From assembly GCA_035494735.1 (NCBI GenBank), contig DATJGS010000041.1, forward strand, positions 62,001 through 126,000: 64,000 nucleotides of DNA. The letters run 5' to 3'. The position numbers and the translations under genes are program-made. The DNA is from DATJGS01 sp035494735 (GTDB lineage Bacteria > Eisenbacteria > RBG-16-71-46). Below are positions 15,598 through 23,292 of this stretch, piece after piece; within the stretch, counting starts at the first letter, position 1; each line of letters starts with the position of its first letter. The notes beneath the pieces are model-generated. The model was not told the DNA's origin. It worked only from the letters and a program-made list of their open reading frames with translations, and did no database searches.

Positions 15598-18255
15598 TCA
15601 CCTCCCTGCGTCGTTCATCGCCGGCTCGCCCGTCGATCCCGGAGTGGGTCCGATGCTGCCGGAGTTCGAAGCTTCGGCCTTTTCACAAGCGGCCAGTGCC
15701 TGCGGGAATCGCGCGACCAGCGCCGGGTCGTACTGCCGCCCCGACAGGCGCGCCAGCTCGGCCATCGCCTCGGTGCGCGAGCGCGCCGGGCGCTTGGGGC
15801 GACCGACGACCAGGCTCTCCCAGGCGTCGACCAGCGCCAGGATGCGCGCTCCGATCGGAATCGCCTCCCCCGCCAGGCCACGCGGATAACCGGTGCCGTC
15901 CCACGCCTCGTGGTGCGACACCATCAGTTCGCGCACCGCGCCGAGTGTCTCGATCGGGCGCACCAGATCGGCGCCGTGCCCGGGCGCCGCCGTCGCCGCG
16001 TCCTCGGACAGCGCGTTCGTCCCGACTTCCTGCGCACGGGCCGCGAAGCTCACGAGCCCGGCGTCCGCTTCGTCGAGCCCGCACTCGCGGGCCAGCGCCC
16101 GCGCCAGGCGAACGCGGTCCGGCACCTTGCCGGCCGTCCGCTCGAGGCGCTGCAGCACGCCGCGCAGAGCGCCCTCGACGTCGGCGCCGGTCTCGGCCGG
16201 CACGCCGCGCGCTTCGAGCCACGCGCTGGCGACGCGACCGGCCAGTTGCAGGAGGCGATCGCAGTCCTCGGCGTCGAACGGCCGGTCGTCGACCGGATCC
16301 GTGACGTTGAGCACTCCGATGAGCCCGTCCGGGCCTTCGAGCGGCACGGACAGGAACGTCGTGCTGCGATACTGCTCGCGGTGCGATCCGGCGACGTCGC
16401 CGCTTTCGCTCTGGCCGCTCACGCACACGGGCCTGCGCTGCGTCGCGACCCAGCCCGCGACACCGCCGCCCCGCGAGGAGCGCGCTTCGCGGACCACCGA
16501 CTCGTCGAGCCCGAGCGCGGCCTCGATGCGCAGACCGCCGCCCTCGGTGTCCGGGGCGAGCAGCGAGACGACGCGCGCGTTCATGGCGTGCGCCACCATG
16601 GCGATGGCGCGACGCAGCAGCTCCGCAGCGCCCGGTCCGCCCGTTTCGCTGGGACGCACCAGCACCTGCGGGCTCGCGGTGCGCGGCAGCCGCACGGTGA
16701 AACGCGAGCCGTGGCCCGGTTCGCTCTCCACGAACACGTGCCCGCCGTGCCAGTCGACAATGGATTTGCAGATCGCGAGTCCCAAGCCCGTTCCGCCGTA
16801 ACGTCGCACCAGCGACGAGTCCACTTGATAGAAGCGATCGAAGATCTTCTCGAGCGCTTCGGCCGGGATCCCGATGCCGGTGTCTTCCACCTGCAGCGTC
16901 ATCTCGGTTGCACTCGAGCCCAGTACCATCCGGACCGTGCCTCCGGCCGGCGTGAACTTGATCGCGTTGCTGCCCAAATGCAGCACGAGCTGGCGCAGCT
17001 GATCGCGATCCGCGTCGACTCGGGTATCGGCGGTTTCCATAACGACCTTAAGGTTCACCTGACTGGCCAGAGCGACCGGCGCGAGCAGCTGTTCGCTCTC
17101 CTCGAGGAGCTCCTTGAGGTCGACGTCCTGGCGGACCATTTTGACATTGCCGGAATCGAATTTGTTCAAGTCCAGGACCGACTCGATGAGGCGCGACAAC
17201 CGCTGGCTCTCTTCGCTGATCGTGGTGAGGAAGCGCCGTCTCTGATCCTCGGGCAACTCGGCCGCATTCGGCGCCAGCAGGGTGTCGACGTACGCCCGGA
17301 TGGCTGTCAGCGGGGTGCGCAGTTCGTGCGAGACGGTCGACACGAAATTGCTCTTGAGCGCGTGCACCTCCCGCATGCGCCGGCCCGCCTCTTCGAGTTC
17401 GCGCGTGTGCTGCTCGAGCTGACGGTAGAGCCGCGCGTTCTCGATCGCGACGACCGCGTGGTTTCCGAAGATCTCGAGCAGTTCGATGTTCTCGCTCGAG
17501 GGAACGAGCCGGTCGCTGGGATCGTCGACCGAGAAGTACGCGGCCAGCTCGCCGGCGCGATTGAACAGCGGCACGAGCAGCACGTCGTCCGGGTGCCACT
17601 CCCATTCCTCGCGCGAGCCGAGGTCGGCGGTGAAACCGGCGGGAAGCGCGCGGTTGAACGCGTGCGTGTGGCTGATGAAGTACGAGCGGCCGACCTTGAA
17701 CTCGTCGCGCAGCCACGACACGAATTCGTCGAGGCCGACGTCCTGCGTCTGGAGCTGCGCCCAGGCCTCGGGCGTGATGCCGCTGTAGGCGCGCGCGCGC
17801 AGCACCTGCGTTCCGGGCTCGCGCAGGCGGATCAGCACGACGCCGAAGCCCAGCGTGTCGCGAATGGTCGCGCACAGCCGCTGCAGCAGGGCGTCCAGGT
17901 CGAGGTGGGAATTGATCTGACAGAGATTCTCGAGGATCTGGTGGAGCTTGCCGGCGCGCTTGCGGTTCTCCTCGACCTGGTTGAAGTACAGCTTGCTCAG
18001 ACGCTGGCGAGTCTCGGAGAGCTCCTCGACCTGGGCGCGCAATCCGGCCATTTCCGGCTCGTCGGACTCGCGCGCCGCGGGCGGGGCGACGAGCGCCTCG
18101 GGCGCCGGCGCGGGCGCGGGCGATTCCGGCACGACCTTCTTCGGGTCGGCGATTTCGCGCTTGAGACGCGACACGTCGCGGCGCGTGCGGTCCAGCTCGG
18201 AGCGCAGGCGGATTTCCGCGTCGCTCGGGCGATTTTCGGCGCCGCGCTTCTTCAC
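15598..18255 (-). CDS. GAF histidine kinase fused to a degenerate HD-GYP domain
   Basis: 885-residue cytoplasmic sensor kinase. Domains in order: a coiled-coil/Pro-Ala-rich N-terminus (1-110), GAF (about 115-285), HisKA with H-box STVSHELRTPLTAIRAY, HATPase_c (N-box LVLHLGSNAIKFTP, G1 DTGIGIP, G2 GGTGLGLAI), a second GAF (about 545-700), and a C-terminal HD-GYP-like domain. In the last domain HHEAWDGTGYPRGL is kept. The first His-Asp pair is not seen: SFAARAQEVGTNAL stands where a HDVG/HDIG motif is expected. It is probably an inactive or binding-only phosphodiesterase-like domain. The gene overlaps the next kinase gene by 4 bp. Confidence 0.85.
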   Translation of the reverse strand: MKKRGAENRPSDAEIRLRSELDRTRRDVSRLKREIADPKKVVPESPAPAPAPEALVAPPAARESDEPEMAGLRAQVEELSETRQRLSKLYFNQVEENRKRAGKLHQILENLCQINSHLDLDALLQRLCATIRDTLGFGVVLIRLREPGTQVLRARAYSGITPEAWAQLQTQDVGLDEFVSWLRDEFKVGRSYFISHTHAFNRALPAGFTADLGSREEWEWHPDDVLLVPLFNRAGELAAYFSVDDPSDRLVPSSENIELLEIFGNHAVVAIENARLYRQLEQHTRELEEAGRRMREVHALKSNFVSTVSHELRTPLTAIRAYVDTLLAPNAAELPEDQRRRFLTTISEESQRLSRLIESVLDLNKFDSGNVKMVRQDVDLKELLEESEQLLAPVALASQVNLKVVMETADTRVDADRDQLRQLVLHLGSNAIKFTPAGGTVRMVLGSSATEMTLQVEDTGIGIPAEALEKIFDRFYQVDSSLVRRYGGTGLGLAICKSIVDWHGGHVFVESEPGHGSRFTVRLPRTASPQVLVRPSETGGPGAAELLRRAIAMVAHAMNARVVSLLAPDTEGGGLRIEAALGLDESVVREARSSRGGGVAGWVATQRRPVCVSGQSESGDVAGSHREQYRSTTFLSVPLEGPDGLIGVLNVTDPVDDRPFDAEDCDRLLQLAGRVASAWLEARGVPAETGADVEGALRGVLQRLERTAGKVPDRVRLARALARECGLDEADAGLVSFAARAQEVGTNALSEDAATAAPGHGADLVRPIETLGAVRELMVSHHEAWDGTGYPRGLAGEAIPIGARILALVDAWESLVVGRPKRPARSRTEAMAELARLSGRQYDPALVARFPQALAACEKAEASNSGSIGPTPGSTGEPAMNDAGR

Positions 18256-20564
18256 GACGCGCCTCCCGACTCGCGCTCGACCACGCGCACCAACGCCTCG
18301 ACGGCCTGCGGATCGAACTGCGCGCCGGCGGCGCGGCGCAGTTCGGCGATGGCTTCCTCGCGGGGACGCGGCGCCCGGTGGGCGCGTCCGCGCGTCATGC
18401 TGTCGTAGGCGTCGACGACGGCCAGCACTCGGCCCCCGAGCGGGATGTCGTCGCCCTTCAGGCCACGCGGATAGCCGCGGCCGTCCCAGCGCTCGTGGTG
18501 GCTCAGGATCAGGTCGCGCACCTGGTTCAGGTATTCGAGCGGCCGGATGATCTCGACGCTCGTCTCGGGGTGCCGCGTGAGCGCCTGGACCTGTTCGCGG
18601 TCGAGCGCGCCCGGGCCGGCGACGCGCTCGTGCATGCGCGTCATGCCGACGTCGTGCACGCTGGCCACGTAGCCGATCAGGTCCGCGTCGGGGTCCGGGA
18701 TGTTCAGCTCGCGCGCCGTGGCGCGCGCCAGGTGCACCACGTCATGGCCGCCGAGCAGATGGTCGCGCTTCAGGCGGGTCACGCTGCGCACGGCGTCCAC
18801 CGCTTCGCTCACGATGCGCGGCGACTCGGGGTGTGCGATGGCGCGCTCCACCGCACCGGCGACGCGCTCGATCAGCGCCGACAGCACGGAAAGGTCGTCC
18901 TCGTCGAACGCCGTTCCCGCGTTCTTGTTGTTCACGTTGAAGACGCCGAGCACTTCGCCCTGCACGCGCAGCGGCGCGCACAGCAGGGATTTCGTCTTGT
19001 ACTGGGGATGATTCAACCGGCGGAAGCGGCGGTCGGTCTCGATGTTGTTGACGAGCAGCGGGCGGCCCCACGCGGCGACCGAGCCGGCCACGCCGGAGCG
19101 AACCGACGTGCGGCGCCCGAGCAGGTTCTGGCCCTCGAGGCCGCGCGACGACGCGATGAACAGGTCGCCGTGCTCGGGATCGACCAGCATCAGGGATACG
19201 ATCTCGGCGTCCATGGTGGCGGCCACCATTTCGACCGTGTGGTCGAACAGCTCACGCAGATCGACGCGCGTCCACACCTGGCGCGCCAGGCGCCGGGCGC
19301 GCGGCGTGGCCAGCTGGCGGACAGGCATCGTGAAGCAGAACCGCGAGCCGTGCGGCGGCGACGCCTGCACCCAGATGCGACCGCCATGGAGTTCGGCGAT
19401 GCCGCGCGAAATCGCGAGCCCGAGCCCGGTGCCCTCGACTTCGTGCTCGCTGCCCTGGCGCGCGCGGAAGAAACGCTCGAACACGTGCGGCATGTCCTCG
19501 GCCGGGATGCCCGGGCCCTGATCCTGCACGAACGCGAACCACTCTTCGCCACGGGTCTGCGCGTGGATGCGCACGGTGCCGCCGGGCGGCGAGTACTTGA
19601 TCGCGTTGCCGACGAGGTTCACGAGCAGGCGGCGCAGCAGATCCGGATCGCACTCGGGCAGCAGGTCCTTCTCGACGTCCAGGTCGAACTCGATCTGGCG
19701 CCCCTTGGCCTGCGGCATGAGCCCGTCCAGCGTTTCGCGCACCAGACTCTCGAGGTTCAGGCGCGCCAGACGCAGGGGACGCTGGCCGGCTTCGAGTCGC
19801 GACAGGTCGAGGATGTCGGTGACCAGGCGCGTGAGGCGGTCGCACTCGTCGTTGATGATGCCGAGGAAACGCTCGCGTGGCGCGTGCGGGTTCGCGAGGT
19901 TGTCGAGCATGGCCTCGGTGTAGGCCTTGATCGCGGTCAGCGGGCTGCGAATCTCGTGCGCGACCACGGACATCAGGCCGGACGACGTCTCCTCGCCATC
20001 GTTCAGGCGCTGTTCCAGCTGGTTCGCGCGCTGCCGCTCCTCGAGCGCGGAGCGGCGCAGCACGTCGCGCTCGAGCGCGAGCGCGAGCGCGTCGGCCAGC
20101 GTCTGGGCGACCATACGATCCGCGGCGCTGAACGTGCGCGGCGACGAGAACGACAGCAGCAGCACGCCGTGGGCGTGACCGGCCGAACACAGGGGGAGCG
20201 TCGCGAGCGCGGCCGGCACCTCGAGCCACAGCCCCGCTTCGCGCAGCGACTCCTCGTGGCCGTCGTCGAAGCGTGACAGCGATTCGCGGAGCACGTGCTC
20301 GACCGGGCCGTCGGGCTCGGGCAGGCACGGCGACTCGACGCCCGACTCCTCGAGCGTGCGTACGGCGCCGGTGCGCGGGTCGAGCCGGAGGAGGCGATAG
20401 TCGTTCGCTTCGAGCGCGCGCATCGCGCACAAGCCGGCCACAGCGCACGCGGTGCCGACGTCGGCGGTGCTGCGCAGCGCGAGCAGCGCCTGCGCCACCA
20501 TGACCAGCCCCTCGGCGGGCTCGAGATCTGGACCGGGCGTACGACGCGTCAGCGCGACCGACAT
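18252..20564 (-). CDS. GAF histidine kinase fused to an HD-GYP domain
   Basis: 770-residue paralogue of the downstream kinase with the same order: GAF (about 20-180), HisKA (H-box SVVAHEIRSPLTAIKAY), HATPase_c (NLVGNAIKYSP, DQGPGIP, GTGLGLAIS), GAF (about 420-570) and HD-GYP. Here the HD-GYP is intact: ASVHDVGMTRMHE, then HHERWDGRGYPRGLKGDDI. It could therefore hydrolyse cyclic di-GMP while also phosphorylating a receiver. No transmembrane segment is present, so it senses a cytosolic signal through its GAF domains. The resemblance over the full length suggests tandem duplication. Confidence 0.85.
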   Translation of the reverse strand: MSVALTRRTPGPDLEPAEGLVMVAQALLALRSTADVGTACAVAGLCAMRALEANDYRLLRLDPRTGAVRTLEESGVESPCLPEPDGPVEHVLRESLSRFDDGHEESLREAGLWLEVPAALATLPLCSAGHAHGVLLLSFSSPRTFSAADRMVAQTLADALALALERDVLRRSALEERQRANQLEQRLNDGEETSSGLMSVVAHEIRSPLTAIKAYTEAMLDNLANPHAPRERFLGIINDECDRLTRLVTDILDLSRLEAGQRPLRLARLNLESLVRETLDGLMPQAKGRQIEFDLDVEKDLLPECDPDLLRRLLVNLVGNAIKYSPPGGTVRIHAQTRGEEWFAFVQDQGPGIPAEDMPHVFERFFRARQGSEHEVEGTGLGLAISRGIAELHGGRIWVQASPPHGSRFCFTMPVRQLATPRARRLARQVWTRVDLRELFDHTVEMVAATMDAEIVSLMLVDPEHGDLFIASSRGLEGQNLLGRRTSVRSGVAGSVAAWGRPLLVNNIETDRRFRRLNHPQYKTKSLLCAPLRVQGEVLGVFNVNNKNAGTAFDEDDLSVLSALIERVAGAVERAIAHPESPRIVSEAVDAVRSVTRLKRDHLLGGHDVVHLARATARELNIPDPDADLIGYVASVHDVGMTRMHERVAGPGALDREQVQALTRHPETSVEIIRPLEYLNQVRDLILSHHERWDGRGYPRGLKGDDIPLGGRVLAVVDAYDSMTRGRAHRAPRPREEAIAELRRAAGAQFDPQAVEALVRVVERESGGAS

Positions 20565-20576
20565 GGGATCCTGGCC

Positions 20577-21542
20577 TCAGGCCACGTTGCGGTCCGCGTC
20601 CGCCGGAGCATCGGCGCGACGCCGCTCACCCACCAGGACGCTGCCCGGGATGCCCTTGCCGTGGGCCTTCAGCTCCTGGGCGATGTCGTTGAGCTGGGCC
20701 AGGTGCGTGACCGGCATGCGGTCGGTGCTGACGAGGGCGATGGTGAGGCTCATGAGGGGAAGGCGCTCGAGGACGTGGCGCCGGTTCACGACCTCGACGT
20801 AGTTGCGCTCGAAGTCGGCGGCGTCGTACAGGTCGGTGAGGGCCGCCTTGAATTCCTCGATGACCTGTTGGCCGAGCGGCTCGGCGAACTCGACTCCGGT
20901 CAGCACGACGAAGTCGTCGCCACCGATGTGCCCGACGAAGCTCCCCTCGCCGCCGTGCTGCTTCGTGGCCTCGACGAGGATCTTGGCCAGGGTCTGGATG
21001 GCCTGGTCACCGCGCGCGTAGCCGTAGTAGTCGTTGAACGCTTTGAAGTAGTCGATGTCGATCTGCAGCATCGCGAACGGCTGGCCGCCCTCCAGCAGGC
21101 GCACGAGCGCGTCGTGGATCGAGTGGTTCCCGGGCAGGCCGGTGAGCGGATTTGCGGCGCGCTGCTGCCGGCTCCACTCGAGCACGTTGCGGATGCGCAG
21201 GATGAGTTCACGGCTCTCCCACGGCTTCGTGATGTAGTCGTTCGCGCCGTTCTCGAGGCCCTGGATCTTGTCCGTGGTCTCGCTCTTCGCGGTCAGCAGA
21301 ATGATTGGGATGTTGCGCGTCGCGAACATCGAGCGCAGTTCGCGGCACACCGAGAACCCGTCGCGGCGCGGCATCATCAGGTCGCACAGGATGAGGTCGG
21401 GCAGCGTCTCGACGGCGCGTTCGACCGCTTCCTGCCCGTCGTGCGCCTCGACGACCTGATAGCCGTTCGACTCGAGCTGGAAACGCAGCACCTCGCGGAG
21501 GTGCAGCTCGTCCTCAGCGACCAGAATCTTGGGTTGGTTCAT
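20577..21542 (-). CDS. Receiver-GGDEF response regulator (diguanylate cyclase-like)
   Basis: 321 residues: an N-terminal receiver (ILVAEDE, LILCDLMMPRRDG, ILLTAKS, GANDYITKPWE) followed by a GGDEF domain. In the latter LTGLPGNHSI and QIDIDYFKAFNDYYGYARGD carry the metal and substrate residues. The signature itself reads HIGGDDFVVL, so the fourth position is Asp instead of Glu. The RxxD inhibitory site upstream is absent. Activity is plausible but not assured. The start is ATG 21542, preceded by GGGGA. As first gene of the operon it would make cyclic di-GMP that the downstream HD-GYP domain removes. Confidence 0.85.
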   Translation of the reverse strand: MNQPKILVAEDELHLREVLRFQLESNGYQVVEAHDGQEAVERAVETLPDLILCDLMMPRRDGFSVCRELRSMFATRNIPIILLTAKSETTDKIQGLENGANDYITKPWESRELILRIRNVLEWSRQQRAANPLTGLPGNHSIHDALVRLLEGGQPFAMLQIDIDYFKAFNDYYGYARGDQAIQTLAKILVEATKQHGGEGSFVGHIGGDDFVVLTGVEFAEPLGQQVIEEFKAALTDLYDAADFERNYVEVVNRRHVLERLPLMSLTIALVSTDRMPVTHLAQLNDIAQELKAHGKGIPGSVLVGERRRADAPADADRNVA

Positions 21543-21840
21543 CGATCCCCGCTGCCTGCTGTTGAGTGCTGCGCGCGCTAGCGACACTCGTCCACTCGCA
21601 TATTTGGCAATCGCTATGCCATCCGTCGCCGGGGACCGGGAGTCGCAAATTCGCAAGATCGTCACGGGCCGCAACACGTTGCGTGGTCCCGTTTCGAGCC
21701 TCGAGAAGCCGCCTCCGCATGCGGGCGTGCACGGTGCATGCCCTCGCGCAAAACGGCCGACACTCGACCACCGACGGGTAAGGTATCGGCCGGTCCGTCC
21801 GGCTTCTGGAGCGTCGCGGAACGGCTTCCGGGCTTTCCGG
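21543..21840. other. Intergenic region upstream of signalling operon
   Basis: This 298-bp spacer lies between tsaD (minus, ending at 21841) and the GGDEF regulator gene (minus, starting at 21542). No gene is seen. It holds the candidate -24/-12 promoter at 21606-21621. Confidence 0.5.
21606..21621 (-). promoter_or_regulatory. Candidate sigma-54 (-24/-12) promoter
   Basis: The minus strand reads TGGCATAGCGATTGCC. It has the GG-N10-GC spacing of sigma-54 promoters (consensus TGGCAC-N5-TTGCA) and lies about 64 bp upstream of the GGDEF regulator start. A chance match is possible, and no enhancer-binding activator gene is seen in the window. Confidence 0.3.
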
Positions 21841-22893
21841 CTAGGCGGTGGAAAGCCCCTCGGCGGCGAGACCGGACGCCTCGAGCGAGGCGACGGCGTC
21901 GAGTTCCGGATCCGGGGCATCGCCGCGGTCCAGCATCCAGGCCCCGAGTTGGGCGATCATGGCCGCGTTGTCGGCGCACAGGCGCGGCGACGGGATGCGC
22001 AGCGCGACGTCGCGCGAGGCGCACAGCGTGTGGAGTTCCTCGCGCAGCTCGCGGTTACAGGCCACGCCGCCCCCCAGGTTGAGCGCGCGCGCGCCGGTCG
22101 CCTCGAGCGCGGCCGCGGTGCGTCCGACCAGCGTGTCGACGACCGCGGCCTGGAACGACGCGGCCACGTCGGCCACGAGATCGTCCGCGTACGGTGGCTC
22201 GCCGTACGGCAGCAGGGCCTGGTGGACCGCGGTCTTGAGCCCCGAGAACGAGAAGTCGAATCCCGGGCGGTCGAGCATCGGCCGCGGGAATGCGAACCGC
22301 GTCGGGTCACCGTCCTTGGCCAGGCGATCCACGATCGGTCCGCCGGGGAATCCCAGGCCGAGCCGCTTCGCGACCTTGTCGAACGCCTCGCCGGCGGCGT
22401 CATCGCGCGTGCCGCCCAGCCACCGGTACGCGCCGAGCCCGCGCACGTCGACGAGTTCGGTGTGCCCGCCCGAGACCACGAGCGCGAGCGCCGGCAGAGG
22501 GGACGGGCCGTGCTCGAGCGCGGCCGAATGCAGGTGCGCCTCGATGTGATTGACGCCGATCACGGGAATGCCGAGCGCGAGGCCGTATGCCTTCGCGAAC
22601 GACACCCCGACCACGAGCGAGCCGACGAGCCCGGGCGCGCGCGTCACGGCGATCGCGGTCAGACCGGCGCTCGCGCACTCCGCCTCGGCGAGCGCCAGCG
22701 CGACGAGCCGCGGCAGCAGTTCGAGATGGGCGCGCGAGGCCAGCTCCGGGACCACGCCGCCGTACAGGCGGTGCACGTCCTGCGCCGCGATCAGGTGGGC
22801 GGCCAGACGCGTGCCGTGCTCGAGCACGGCGACCGAGGTGTCGTCGCACGAGGTCTCGATGCCGAGCACTCGCGCCGACGTCGCGACGCTCAT
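21841..22893 (-). CDS. tsaD: tRNA N6-adenosine threonylcarbamoyltransferase
   Basis: Catalytic subunit for t6A37 in ANN-decoding tRNAs; 350 aa. VLGIETSCDDTSVAV opens the ASKHA fold, HIEAHLHSA holds the metal histidines, and VSGGHTELV, GEAFDKVAK and LGGGVACN are family signatures. ATG 22893 overlaps the cutA stop by 4 bp. tsaB, tsaC and tsaE are not in the window. Confidence 0.95.
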   Translation of the reverse strand: MSVATSARVLGIETSCDDTSVAVLEHGTRLAAHLIAAQDVHRLYGGVVPELASRAHLELLPRLVALALAEAECASAGLTAIAVTRAPGLVGSLVVGVSFAKAYGLALGIPVIGVNHIEAHLHSAALEHGPSPLPALALVVSGGHTELVDVRGLGAYRWLGGTRDDAAGEAFDKVAKRLGLGFPGGPIVDRLAKDGDPTRFAFPRPMLDRPGFDFSFSGLKTAVHQALLPYGEPPYADDLVADVAASFQAAVVDTLVGRTAAALEATGARALNLGGGVACNRELREELHTLCASRDVALRIPSPRLCADNAAMIAQLGAWMLDRGDAPDPELDAVASLEASGLAAEGLSTA

Positions 22894-23219
22894 GGCTGTT
22901 CGGGCTCGAGTTCGGCCTCGAGCCAGGCCAGGTACTTGGGCGCGCCGGCGGCGACGCGCACCGCGAGGCATTCCGGGGTGTCGTAGGGGTGCAGTTCGTG
23001 CAATCGGGACAGCAGCGCGGTCCAGTCCTGCTTGCGCGTCTTCATCAGCACCAGCACCTCGCGTTCGTCGCGAACCACGCCTTCCCAGCGGTACAGGGAG
23101 CGGGCTCCGGGGACGATGTTGGCGCAGGCGATCAGGCGCTCGTCGATGAGCGCGCGGGCGACGCGCGCGGCGTCGGCCTCCTCCGCGAAACTCGTGCTCA
23201 CCAGCAGCAACTCGGTCAT
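22890..23219 (-). CDS. cutA: CutA1 divalent-cation tolerance protein
   Basis: Small trimeric PII-like protein, 109 aa. LLVSTSFAEEADAARVARALIDERLIACANI at the N-terminus and LHPYDTPECLAVRVAAG near the end are diagnostic. ATG 23219 is preceded by GAGAGGA. It is coupled to tsaD by a 4-bp overlap and divergent from the haem-protein gene at 23293. Confidence 0.93.
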   Translation of the reverse strand: MTELLLVSTSFAEEADAARVARALIDERLIACANIVPGARSLYRWEGVVRDEREVLVLMKTRKQDWTALLSRLHELHPYDTPECLAVRVAAGAPKYLAWLEAELEPEQP

Positions 23220-23257
23220 GCGGTCCTCTCGAAAAGCCGCCGCTGGCGGGCACGCGC

Positions 23258-23285
23258 TTGTCGCGGCGGGCGGCCAGTGTAGCAT
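23258..23285 (+). promoter_or_regulatory. Promoter, probably leaderless transcript
   Basis: TTGTCG (23258-23263), 16 bp, TAGCAT (23280-23285), then only 7 bp to ATG 23293. No ribosome-binding site fits in the gap, so transcription would start at or next to the ATG. Confidence 0.5.
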
Positions 23286-23292
23286 CCGGCCC

